A stretch of DNA of 64,000 bases from BOG-1363 sp043775355 (GTDB taxonomy: Bacteria > Planctomycetota > UBA11346): the NCBI GenBank assembly GCA_043775355.1, contig JAYVSL010000007.1, forward strand, positions 1-64,000. The letters are read 5' to 3'. Both the position numbers and the translations under genes were made by a program. Below, in pieces: positions 27,181 to 35,099 of this stretch. A model generated the notes under the pieces. The model did not search any database, was not told the DNA's origin, and saw only the letters and a list, made by a program, of their open reading frames with translations. Numbering within the stretch: position 1 is the first letter of the stretch; each line of letters starts with the position of its first letter.

Positions 27181-28488
27181 CTACGAGCGGCGACGTCGGG
27201 GTACTGGACGCAGGCGTCCAGACGGTGTGCTCTTTTGCACATCCACATTCTGCTGGTCATCCGACTGCGTGAAGTTTTCACGAAGTAGCTCATCGGTCGA
27301 AAGTCCATCAAGAGTAGCGAATGCGCGATCCTGCATGGCTTTTTGATCTGGACGAGCCGTTGGCGAAGATTGAGCGTGAAGCTGAGGATCAGAGCCTAGG
27401 CCAAGCCCGCGACGTAATGCCGCAATTTCGGCATCCAACAACACCATACGTTGCCGTTGAGCACGCCAGCGTCCGAGATCGGCCGGAGAAAGATCATTCG
27501 CACTCACCGTCACCGTGCCGCCAGCAAGCAAGGTTGCGACGGCTTTTTCTGGCAGACCCAAGCTGCCGCCAGCGCCCAAGGCATGACGACCGGCTTCTGC
27601 TAACAATGTCGCACGTGCCGCTTCCAGTTCGGTAAAACGCTGATGACGCTCATCACGGCGACCAAACGCTTTGCTCACCATCTTCAATAAACCCTGCTTT
27701 TGGGCAGGTTCTACCACCGTTAGGCGAGACGCACTCATACGGCGCGATTGGCGTTGGCGGTCGGAATCGCTGGATGCGGTTTCTCCCGTCGATTTTTCTG
27801 CTGTGGGTGCTAGCAATTCGACGGTCGAATCACCACCTAAATCCGGAACGCCAAGCGCCATCTGAGACGACGATACTCGTGGATCGTTTTGCGTCGGCAC
27901 TGCGTCTTGCAGGTCGGCCAGCGTCACTGATCCATTTGTCGGAGTTGGATCTGAAAGCGGCATGGTAAATGGACGTGGCAGATGATCCGGTTTTACACCT
28001 TTGGCCAAACAGCGCGCGCAGATTGAGCGATCACCGTCGCTCCATGAGTTTTTGTGGGCAGTAACGACAATCTGCGCATCGCATACCGCGCACAGCGATG
28101 GGACCTCAAGCGCTTGAGCGACGTCATTCGCAGCAGGAGCTGTTGGCACTACCGGCGACAATGAATCGGTGGCGTGATCGTCATGTTCATCCGTCGAATG
28201 AATTTCGGTCGTGCGCGGCTCGGGTTGAATCACGACCGCAAAGCGATCCTTGCCAATTTCAAGGTCATCGCCGTTCACCAATGTCGCATTTTGTTGTTCC
28301 AAACCATTGATGCGGCAATGCATGCGCGAACCATTGTCGAGTTGATAACTACCATTCGCGAAACCAATTTTGACTTCGCCTGCGTCGTGATTGGTGGTTT
28401 TCGTGCGAATAACAAACGGCTTCTCACGAGTAACCGTCAAGCGACGGCCCTCAACAGCACGTGATCGTCCATCAAGATAAAGCGGCAT
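27181..28488 (-). CDS. FHA-like and zinc-ribbon protein, upstream of ftsH
   Basis: The protein is 435 residues. Residues ~1-90 resemble a forkhead-associated fold: EKPFVIRTKT, KIGFANGSYQLDNGSRMHCR and NATLVNGDDLEIGKDRFAVV, with the L-x-N-G-D strand-turn typical of FHA. Residues ~130-160 hold two CxxC pairs (CAVC and CARC) about 24 residues apart, a zinc ribbon. A long disordered Pro/Thr/Ser linker and a helical C-terminus rich in Ala, Leu and Arg follow. FHA domains read phosphothreonine, so a partner of the Ser/Thr kinases here is possible. The start at 28488 avoids overlap with mutM. It ends 158 nt before ftsH on the same strand. Confidence 0.65.
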   Translation of the reverse strand: MPLYLDGRSRAVEGRRLTVTREKPFVIRTKTTNHDAGEVKIGFANGSYQLDNGSRMHCRINGLEQQNATLVNGDDLEIGKDRFAVVIQPEPRTTEIHSTDEHDDHATDSLSPVVPTAPAANDVAQALEVPSLCAVCDAQIVVTAHKNSWSDGDRSICARCLAKGVKPDHLPRPFTMPLSDPTPTNGSVTLADLQDAVPTQNDPRVSSSQMALGVPDLGGDSTVELLAPTAEKSTGETASSDSDRQRQSRRMSASRLTVVEPAQKQGLLKMVSKAFGRRDERHQRFTELEAARATLLAEAGRHALGAGGSLGLPEKAVATLLAGGTVTVSANDLSPADLGRWRAQRQRMVLLDAEIAALRRGLGLGSDPQLHAQSSPTARPDQKAMQDRAFATLDGLSTDELLRENFTQSDDQQNVDVQKSTPSGRLRPVPRRRRS

Positions 28489-28588
28489 GGGCGCAGACCG
28501 TAAAGACGGTCCAACGAACGACCAGTGCCCAACTGCCTCTTCACGCTCCCCCTTGACGAACACCTGTTCATCGCGCACGGGTGAGGTT

Positions 28589-29410
28589 ATGCCTGAACTG
28601 CCTGAAGTCGAAACCGTCCGAGCTGGTCTCAACCGCTTGCTCGGGACCAACGCGGTCATCGCCCAGGTCGAACTGTTACGCGCTGATCTACGCGCGCCGA
28701 TCCCGCCGCAGATTATTCCACGACTGCGCCTCGCAAAGATTACTGGCGTGCGCAGACGGGCGAAGTACCTGCTATTTGACACCTCTGGTGGCATCCTGTT
28801 GAGCCATTTGGGAATGACTGGCACGTGGCGCTTAGCGCCGGCGGGGGAGGAGCGCTTGCACGATCATTGCTACCTTCACCTGCGCGATGGACGGCGGCTG
28901 GCTTTTCGCGACCCGCGACGTTTCGGCCTGCTTGATCTGATTGAACCTGGGGCGGAATCGACTCACCCACGATTAGCCGATTTGGGACCGGAGCCGCTTG
29001 ATGCTTCTACATTCACCGCCGACTACCTCATCGCATGCTGTGGCGGTCGCCGACAGGCAATCAAACCGGTTATTATGGACCAGCAAATCGTCGTCGGCGT
29101 AGGTAATATTTACGCGCAAGAAGCGCTCTTTCGCGCTGGAATTCACCCATCGCGAGCGGCAGGTCGCTTGACCAAGCGCGCCGCCGAAATTTTAATCCAG
29201 CACATCCGCACCGTCCTGCACGAAGCTCTTGTTGCCGGTGGTTCAACCATCAGTGATTTTCGTCAAGCTGGAGGCGACGGCGGATATTTTCAGCATAATT
29301 TTCAGGTCTACGATCGTGCTGGTCAGCCTTGTCAAATCTGCAAAACGAAACTATCCAGCGCGGTCATCGGCGGGCGCGGCACGACTTGGTGCCGACGCTG
29401 CCAACCGTGA
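28589..29410 (+). CDS. mutM: Formamidopyrimidine-DNA glycosylase
   Basis: The protein is 273 residues and starts MPELPEVETVRAGL: Pro2 (Schiff-base nucleophile) and Glu3 are present. Further landmarks are LLSHLGMTGTWRL (beta-F loop region), the helix-two-turn-helix region with VGVGNIYAQEALFRAGI, and a complete C-terminal zinc finger (CQIC ... CRRC). It excises 8-oxoguanine and ring-opened purines. The true start at 28589 follows the conserved PELPEV motif; the ORF is open another 34 codons upstream but that part is not conserved. Divergent from the FHA gene. Confidence 0.97.
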   Translation: MPELPEVETVRAGLNRLLGTNAVIAQVELLRADLRAPIPPQIIPRLRLAKITGVRRRAKYLLFDTSGGILLSHLGMTGTWRLAPAGEERLHDHCYLHLRDGRRLAFRDPRRFGLLDLIEPGAESTHPRLADLGPEPLDASTFTADYLIACCGGRRQAIKPVIMDQQIVVGVGNIYAQEALFRAGIHPSRAAGRLTKRAAEILIQHIRTVLHEALVAGGSTISDFRQAGGDGGYFQHNFQVYDRAGQPCQICKTKLSSAVIGGRGTTWCRRCQP

Positions 29411-29541
29411 CCAAGACCCGGAAAAATCCTGCTATTTTTCGCTAAATTCATTGGTTTTGACGCTTAGGCACGGTTTTGACCGGGCACTCTTGACTCAGCA
29501 TGAGTGGGCGACAGTATCCCGCCCCGTCAACGGAGCCGTTT

Positions 29542-29724
29542 ATGCATTTGAAGATTCGCGTCAGTTCTACCAAGCGTCGTCGCATGAACGGCTTTCGCCG
29601 TCGTATGAAGACCAAGGCCGGTCGCATTATCATGAACCGCCAACGCCGTCTCGCGAGCGGTAAGCCTAAGCACAACCGCAGCCTCGCCTCCAAGGGCAAA
29701 GGCAAGAAGGTCGCTCCGGAATAA
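29542..29724 (+). CDS. rpmH: 50S ribosomal protein L34 (bL34)
   Basis: The protein is 60 residues, extremely basic, with the bL34 core KRRRMNGFRRRMKTKAGR and RRLASGKPK. It is ~15 residues longer than the 44-46 residue enteric form, through a different N-terminus (MHLKIRVSS) and a Lys/Gly tail. CGGAG is 6 nt before the ATG. It usually sits with dnaA and rnpA at the origin; here it follows mutM and is followed by a hairpin, with no rnpA. The ORF reading from 29500 is too long for the family. Confidence 0.9.
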   Translation: MHLKIRVSSTKRRRMNGFRRRMKTKAGRIIMNRQRRLASGKPKHNRSLASKGKGKKVAPE

Positions 29725-29771
29725 ATTCTCTCAGGTCGCCATGGCCTGAGTCAATCCGTGATGAATCTGCT

Positions 29772-29798
29772 GCACCCTCGCCCAAACAGCGAGGGTGC
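29772..29798 (+). terminator. Hairpin after rpmH
   Basis: GCACCCTCGC (29772-29781) pairs perfectly with GCGAGGGTGC (29789-29798) around a 7-nt loop, 47 nt after the rpmH stop. The T-run is short (TTCGT), so it is probably a terminator but a weak one. The rest of 29725-29989 holds no gene. Confidence 0.65.
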
Positions 29799-29935
29799 TT
29801 CGTGCCTAGAGTTTCGTCAGAGCCATGTGATTTCGAAGAGAGACCACCGGCTCCTGGCTACAGATCACCGGTTTTATACATAACGTCGCAGCACGATCCG
29901 ATGGTTTGTAGCCAGGAGTTTGTAGCCGCCGTTTA

Positions 29936-29995
29936 TCAGCTACTGTCAGCTGATGTCAGCTGACATCAGCTACTGTCAGCTGACATCAGCTACAG
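29936..29995. repeat. 10-bp tandem array (six units) over the pth stop codon
   Basis: Six consecutive 10-bp units, each beginning TCAGCT and ending in ACTG, GATG, GACA, ACTG, GACA and ACAG. The pth stop codon (29990-29992 on the minus strand) lies in the last unit. Units contain CAGCTG palindromes, so single strands could fold. Confidence 0.85.
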
Positions 29996-30628
29996 TGAGG
30001 ATGGCGGCAAATTTATCGCTGGATTGCGCTTCGCCGTCGTCACCGCCGGGACAATTTTAGGCTGGGTCGGCCCATTAAATCGACAGGCAACCGTCACGCC
30101 TTCCTTCAACCAGGCTTCCACGCAATCCGCGGCAGCATTGATCATCACGCTCACCTCGTTTTGTTCAGCTGCGGTAAAACGCCCCAGCACATGGTCAACC
30201 TGATCCTGCGCAGGACTGCCAATGCCGACGCGCAGACGCGGGTACGCTTTGCCGATGCGTGCCTCGATATCTTTAAGGCCATTGTGGCCACCAGCAGATC
30301 CCTCTGCTCGCAGTCGTAGATGTCCGAGTGGTAAATTGATGTCATCAACCACCACCAACAAATCGGTCGGAGCCAACTTGTGGAACGCCAACGCCGCTTG
30401 GCCCGATTCGCCACTTAAATTAACAAAGGTCTGTGGCTTGAGCAGCAATGCCCGATCGGCGCCAAGGCTTTCCGGCAAGCGCCAATCGCACACTTTGGCA
30501 TTCCAGCGTTTCGACCACCCCTCCAAACGATGACGACGTGCGAGAACATCCAATACCATAAACCCGCAATTATGCCGGGTTTGATCGTAATTAGGACCAG
30601 GATTGCCGATGCCAAGGACCACACGCAT
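29990..30628 (-). CDS. pth: Peptidyl-tRNA hydrolase
   Basis: The protein is 212 residues. It begins VVLGIGNPGPNYDQTRHNCG with catalytic His19 and Asn10, and contains KPQTFVNLSG and LLVVVDDINLP (Asp95/96, matching E. coli Asp93), then GSAGGHNGL. It releases peptides from prematurely dissociated peptidyl-tRNA and recycles the tRNA. The C-terminus is extended by ~15 Pro/Ser/Lys residues, ending within the 10-bp array. ATG at 30628 is the family start. The 280 nt upstream contains no gene apart from a pyrimidine-rich stretch before the next gene. Confidence 0.96.
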   Translation of the reverse strand: MRVVLGIGNPGPNYDQTRHNCGFMVLDVLARRHRLEGWSKRWNAKVCDWRLPESLGADRALLLKPQTFVNLSGESGQAALAFHKLAPTDLLVVVDDINLPLGHLRLRAEGSAGGHNGLKDIEARIGKAYPRLRVGIGSPAQDQVDHVLGRFTAAEQNEVSVMINAAADCVEAWLKEGVTVACRFNGPTQPKIVPAVTTAKRNPAINLPPSSL

Positions 30629-30805
30629 GGGCGCATCGTGTGGCAGCGGCGCGGTTGATAAAGCCGCCGATTTTCTGGCGGAGCGAAACCATCGGGCCGT
30701 GTGCGCAACGAATGCGTTGACGTGCTTCGCCAGGCCACCACGCCAAACTTCAACGGCTCGTCAATCACTCCGTATTTTTTTGTTCACTGGCAGCCTGTTA
30801 CATTT

Positions 30806-30896
30806 CATTTTCATTTCACACTTCGCCCGCTTTTACTCATTCATCCCGCTCCTCTTCCTGCTCACTCTTCCCGCTCACTCATCCCGCTCCTCCTTT
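30806..30896 (+). repeat. Pyrimidine-rich stretch with CCCGCT repeats upstream of the TlpA gene
   Basis: The + strand is nearly all C and T, with recurring TCATCCCGCTC, TTCCTGCTCACTC and CTCATCCCGCTC segments. The segments recur at roughly 10-12 bp and 20-bp intervals. It ends just before the Shine-Dalgarno AGGA of the thioredoxin gene, in its 5' leader. Confidence 0.55.
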
Positions 30897-30908
30897 TAGG
30901 AACTCACC

Positions 30909-31931
30909 ATGCGCTTCCTCTCTCTCGCTGCCGCTCTTCTCGCTTTCACCACCGGCATCAGCGCTCCGCTGATGGCACTGGACATTGGCGATAAGGCCCC
31001 CTCCCTCGAAAAAATAAGCTGGGTGAAAGGCAAGGCCGTCAACACCGGATCCGTCGTCACCATCGTCGAATTCTGGGCCACGTGGTGCGGTCCCTGTATT
31101 CGTGGCATTCCGCATCTGACTGAATTGCAGAAAAAATATGGCAATCAAGTCAACATCGTCGGCCTGAGTAATGAAGAAGACGAAGAAAAGGTTAAGTCAT
31201 TTGTGGTGAAGATGGGTGCCGAAATGGATTATCACGTCGGAGTGGCGGACAAAGCAAGTTATCAAGCTTACATGGAAGCCATTGATCACATTCCCCATGC
31301 TTTTATCGTCGACGCGAAGGGCATTGTGGTATGGCAAGGTGCGCCAACGACGATTGATAAATCCTTGAGCGAAGTCGTTAGTGGTACCTTCGACCCGGCC
31401 AACTTTGCCCTCATTGAAGAGACTGAGAAAAAGATTCACATGCTCTTGGATGTTCAAAATCCGGATATTGTCGGCGCTCTGAAGACCATCGACGAGCTAT
31501 ACGCCCTTGATCCCGCCAATGAATTCGCCGTTTCGATAAGCCTGAAAATTGGAAATCTCGATAAACGCCCCAAACTGATTCACGATACCTTAACGCGATT
31601 GACCAAGGTTGATGTCCCGGTGGAGTTCACCAACAGCTTGGTTTCTGAGCGCGCCGTCGATGTCGACTTGTCTAGCCGAAATATGGATGTGCTGTTTGCT
31701 TTGATTAATCGCGCGCTGAAATTAGAGCCAAACAATGCTAAGCTGGTTAAAACTAAAGCGAGTTTACTCGCCGCGATTGGCCTGCTGGATCAGGCCATTG
31801 CCCTTCTACATGAAGCCGCGAAAAAAAATCCAGATGAGGTAAGTCTCGCTGAATCCGTGGCATATTACCAGTCAGCCAAGAAACTCGGCGCCACCTTGAG
31901 CAACGCCGCAACTGCGACCACTACTCCTTAA
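30909..31931 (+). CDS. TlpA-like thioredoxin-fold protein with C-terminal TPR-like region
   Basis: The protein is 340 residues. A signal peptide (hydrophobic run ending SAPLMA, ~1-23) precedes a TlpA/ResA-type thioredoxin domain (~25-160) with the active-site Cys pair WCGPC (C60, C63) after VEFWAT, plus the cis-Pro loop DHIPHAF. The second half (~180-320) is helical and TPR-like (ALKTIDELYALDPANEF, RALKLEPNNAKLVKTKASLL). Such proteins reduce or isomerise periplasmic thiols, for example in cytochrome c maturation; the TPR part suggests a binding partner. AGGA precedes the ATG. It is convergent with the rluD-type gene, 5 nt between stops. Confidence 0.88.
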   Translation: MRFLSLAAALLAFTTGISAPLMALDIGDKAPSLEKISWVKGKAVNTGSVVTIVEFWATWCGPCIRGIPHLTELQKKYGNQVNIVGLSNEEDEEKVKSFVVKMGAEMDYHVGVADKASYQAYMEAIDHIPHAFIVDAKGIVVWQGAPTTIDKSLSEVVSGTFDPANFALIEETEKKIHMLLDVQNPDIVGALKTIDELYALDPANEFAVSISLKIGNLDKRPKLIHDTLTRLTKVDVPVEFTNSLVSERAVDVDLSSRNMDVLFALINRALKLEPNNAKLVKTKASLLAAIGLLDQAIALLHEAAKKNPDEVSLAESVAYYQSAKKLGATLSNAATATTTP

Positions 31932-31936
31932 ACGCT

Positions 31937-32902
31937 TTATTTAGTTGGCCGTGGAATCAGCCCTGAGCTGGTCCACGGCACGAAATCTGCCGGAATTGGT
32001 GACTGTAGTTTCAGTCGTCCGCCATCCGGATGCGGCACGTCGAGCGTCCAAGCGTGCAGCGCTTGGCGCTGAAGAACGGGCCGTCCCTCAATTGGGATAA
32101 GTGGCCAGGTTCCGCTGCGACCGTACGTTGCATCAGCCAATACTGCGTGACCGAGCGCCGCCAGATGTACGCGCACTTGATGCGTGCGTCCGGTCTTCGG
32201 ACGGGCTTCGACGACGCTGTAACCGTTTCGCCGTTCGTGCACCACCACACTGGTGTACGCTTCCTTGGCACCTTCGGCGTTATCTGGTAACACCGTACGT
32301 TTGCGAAAATCTTTCGCGTGACGACCAAGCCATCCGGCGTGTTCCAAGAAGTCTGCACGCGGGCGTCCGGCGACTAATGCCAGGTAGCGCTTGTTGACCT
32401 CACGTGCTTTAAATGCGTCCTGCAAAAACGTCAGCGCTGCCATCGTGCGCGCAACCAACATCACGCCGCTGGTGTACTGATCGAGGCGATGAACGATTCC
32501 TGGACGCCACACTTCAGTGCCGCCTTCAGCGGTTGGTAAGTGCGAGCCATAACGTCCCAGCAGCGCATTCACCAGCGTTCCACGCGAATGACCGATCGCT
32601 GGATGAACTACCATTCCTGGCGCTTTATCGATCGCGATGAGATGTTTGTCCTCATGCAAAATCGTCAGCGGAATATTTTCCGGCAGCGCTTCCATCGGTT
32701 CGAGTTCGGGCACTTCCAACGCCACACGCTCGCCGCCCTTCAGAAATAAACCGGCTTTCGACACGCCCGGTTCAATCACGCAGCGGCCATCTTTAATCAG
32801 GCGCGAAATCAAACTGCGAGTACATCCATCAAGGACAGATTCTAGCCACACGTCCAATCGTTGGCCGGCAGCCTGCGAAGGCACGGTGAGCTGATGCAAC
32901 AT
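31937..32902 (-). CDS. RluD-family 23S rRNA pseudouridine synthase
   Basis: The protein is 321 residues. An N-terminal S4 RNA-binding domain (RLDVWLESVL through KGGERV, ~13-60) is followed by the RluA/RluD catalytic domain: DKAPGMVVHP, GIVHRLDQYTSGVMLVAR with catalytic Asp141, and RTHQVRVHLA near the C-terminus. In most members the motif after catalytic Asp is KDTSG; here it reads QYTSG, a double change of Lys-Asp to Gln-Tyr. It isomerises uridines in rRNA (helix 69 for RluD); the exact sites cannot be told. ATG at 32902; convergent with the TlpA-like gene. Confidence 0.9.
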   Translation of the reverse strand: MLHQLTVPSQAAGQRLDVWLESVLDGCTRSLISRLIKDGRCVIEPGVSKAGLFLKGGERVALEVPELEPMEALPENIPLTILHEDKHLIAIDKAPGMVVHPAIGHSRGTLVNALLGRYGSHLPTAEGGTEVWRPGIVHRLDQYTSGVMLVARTMAALTFLQDAFKAREVNKRYLALVAGRPRADFLEHAGWLGRHAKDFRKRTVLPDNAEGAKEAYTSVVVHERRNGYSVVEARPKTGRTHQVRVHLAALGHAVLADATYGRSGTWPLIPIEGRPVLQRQALHAWTLDVPHPDGGRLKLQSPIPADFVPWTSSGLIPRPTK

Positions 32903-33043
32903 GAGAGACTCCTGCGGGGGCGTGGTTATGGATCGTCGCCAGCCGCTGCAAGTCCACTGCCGACGACGTTCTCCCTCTTGAGGCGCTCCTCACTCGTGGC
33001 AGGGTCGCCATGGTCTTTTGACGCACGCTAAGGAGCAGCAGTC

Positions 33044-33628
33044 GTGGAAAATTCAGCGGTCAAAGTGACCTCGATCGGCATGGTCCTCGATTGGCCGCAA
33101 GGTTTCAGCGCAGCTCTGCCGGATGACCGTTGGTTGGTGTTGCATGCGTACCCTCGCCAAGAGAAAAAAGTCATCGAAGACTTACGCCGCCGCAACCTTC
33201 CTGGCTGTGCGTTCTTTGAACGACGACTGCGCAGTTATCCTGGCAAGGGTACACAAGAGAGCCTGGTCCCGCTTATCCCTGGTTATCTTTTTGTTGCTGG
33301 TGGACGAGAGCAACGCGAGGCGATTTACGATACCAAACGCGTAGTGCGCATCATTGATGTGCCGCGTCCACTCGAACTGGTCAGCGACTTGCGCAACTTG
33401 ATCGCCTTGGTCACCGCCGTCGCGAAAACCCCGCTGATGGTTCGCCCTGAACTCGTGCAAGGTAAAAAAATCTCGATCACCAACGGCACCTTTGCCGGAT
33501 GCAGCGGCATCATCACGAAACGCAAACACGATTTTGAATTAGTGGTCAATCTTGAATTGCTGGGCACGTCGGTGTCGGTGACGTTGCCCGCAGAATACGC
33601 CGAACTTGCCATCGCACCAAGCGAATGA
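33044..33628 (+). CDS. NusG paralog (RfaH/UpxY/LoaP-like transcription factor)
   Basis: The protein is 194 residues. The NGN domain runs ~28-120: WLVLHAYPRQEKKVIEDLRR, CAFFERRLRSYPGKG, LVPLIPGYLFVAG and KRVVRIIDVPRP. A C-terminal KOW-like domain (~140-190) includes ITNGTFAGCSGIITKRK. Compared with housekeeping NusG it has a divergent linker and an extra 28 N-terminal residues, as in specialised paralogs that bind paused RNA polymerase at one operon. GTG at 33044 is supported by AGGAG 8 nt upstream. No polysaccharide operon follows it here, so its target is elsewhere. Confidence 0.85.
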   Translation: MENSAVKVTSIGMVLDWPQGFSAALPDDRWLVLHAYPRQEKKVIEDLRRRNLPGCAFFERRLRSYPGKGTQESLVPLIPGYLFVAGGREQREAIYDTKRVVRIIDVPRPLELVSDLRNLIALVTAVAKTPLMVRPELVQGKKISITNGTFAGCSGIITKRKHDFELVVNLELLGTSVSVTLPAEYAELAIAPSE

Positions 33629-33659
33629 GGGCCACGCGCTGAGGCAATAACGGCCCTCA
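33626..33659. terminator. Hairpin at the end of the NusG-paralog gene
   Basis: TGAGGGCC (33626-33633, including the stop codon) pairs perfectly with GGCCCTCA (33652-33659). It lies between this gene and the convergent MFS gene; no T-run follows, so termination is likely but unproven. Confidence 0.5.
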
Positions 33660-33667
33660 GACGCCAA

Positions 33668-34987
33668 TTAAACTGACGCTTTCAAAGCCTTTGAGGCCTT
33701 TTTCTGCGACTTCGTGGTTACTTCAGAAGCGGCTTCATCGCTATCGTCCAAGTGCGCCCATATGACCACCAATGCGGTGATGACCGAAACCCCAGCCAAC
33801 GAATAAAATTGGGCCACGGGAAGCATCCAGCCAAGAAACAGCGCGACCGCCAAGCCACTGCCGATGGCCAGGATGAAAACATTGTGCACCAGACTCATAA
33901 CCGTCGCACCACGCCCAGGATTGCCCTGCGCGGCGGCAAAGGCCATCAATCGTGCATCAAGAACGTTCGTTGGTGCTGCGAACAAGCCGCCCAAAAAGAT
34001 TAACGACACTGCGCCTGACCAAAATCCTAGTACCAGCAACTGATAGCAGGCAATCAATACACCCAGGCCGATGTACGCACCAATCACATGAATGTGACGG
34101 TCCATTCGATATGAGATCAGGTTGCCCGCAATGGCTCCAATCGCTGGGAAAATCACTAAAATAACCGCATGCTCTGGTTTCATATCCAAACGTTCGATGG
34201 CATCGATAAAGGCCGCCAGTACCGCTGCCGAAGCAATACCCCAGGCCAAACCACCACCAACAATCAGTGCCCAACGATCACGTACCATGCTGACGGTGCC
34301 CGTTACCAAATCGCGCATGCCGACCGTGAATGGAATCGCCGGCGTCTCAGGAGGATTCACCTTTAACCCGAGAATGGTCGCAAGAATGGCAAAAGCGCAC
34401 AATGCAAAATGACGAGCATTGGAACTGTCAATTTTCTCAAACAACAACGTGCCAAGCACGGTGCCCGCTAATAAACTGATCACCAACGATGCATTAATGA
34501 TTCCCATCACCAAGGTATTGGAACGGCCACTGGCAGCGGCGAGTAGCGGCACCACCTTGCCCCGCGCTGCGCACGCCGTGCCGTAGGCCAAGCCGACGAA
34601 CATCGCGGTTAACCAGGGATTGAACCACAGCGTCAACAGCGCGCCAAGGCCAACACCAGCAGAAGATAACACGAACAACCACGATACTCGCCAAGCCCCG
34701 GCCAGCGGAGCATTGACCAGATAGCCGATCAAAACCCCGAGCGTAAGAACGGCCGCAAGACCCTGCGTGATCGCTTCTTTCAACGTGCCTTTCGATATGG
34801 CATTTCGCAGCACTTCATCCAGCCATACAAAAGGCATTGCTGGAGGATTTTTGGGATCGAAATCCAAGGCGATCTCACCGATCAGAACAAACTTGAGTCC
34901 AGCGAATCCCATCCCGGTAAGCACGGTTACTAAGACCGCAGGCCAAATGGGAGTGCGAGATAATTTTAGCACAGTGAGTTCGGTCAC
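33668..34987 (-). CDS. MFS transporter, LplT-like
   Basis: The protein is 439 residues with about twelve membrane spans and a Ser/Lys-rich cytoplasmic tail. The segment ending VVPLLAAASGRSNTLVMGII resembles the fourth-to-fifth-span region of LplT-type MFS transporters, where a helix-turn with a GK/SG motif precedes the fifth span. A second, clearer LplT homolog is fused in the 21411-24932 gene. The substrate is unknown; phospholipid is suggested only by this similarity. It is alone on its strand, 112 nt upstream of nothing and convergent with the NusG paralog gene. Confidence 0.72.
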   Translation of the reverse strand: MTELTVLKLSRTPIWPAVLVTVLTGMGFAGLKFVLIGEIALDFDPKNPPAMPFVWLDEVLRNAISKGTLKEAITQGLAAVLTLGVLIGYLVNAPLAGAWRVSWLFVLSSAGVGLGALLTLWFNPWLTAMFVGLAYGTACAARGKVVPLLAAASGRSNTLVMGIINASLVISLLAGTVLGTLLFEKIDSSNARHFALCAFAILATILGLKVNPPETPAIPFTVGMRDLVTGTVSMVRDRWALIVGGGLAWGIASAAVLAAFIDAIERLDMKPEHAVILVIFPAIGAIAGNLISYRMDRHIHVIGAYIGLGVLIACYQLLVLGFWSGAVSLIFLGGLFAAPTNVLDARLMAFAAAQGNPGRGATVMSLVHNVFILAIGSGLAVALFLGWMLPVAQFYSLAGVSVITALVVIWAHLDDSDEAASEVTTKSQKKASKALKASV

Positions 34988-35099
34988 GGGAATAATCCAG
35001 GGCGGCTCGGGGACGGCAGTATTCGAGCCATCGGCGCCTGTCCACCACGTCCCGCCTTGACCTCTTCATTCGGCCTCGTGGTTTGGCACAGCACGAAAA

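Noticed and set aside
29936..29995. Possible CRISPR-like repeat
   Set aside because: Units are 10 bp with no spacers and no cas genes; it is a simple tandem array.
34767..35060. Short plus-strand frame near the MFS gene start
   Set aside because: Composition and position show it is a shadow of the minus-strand transporter and its leader.
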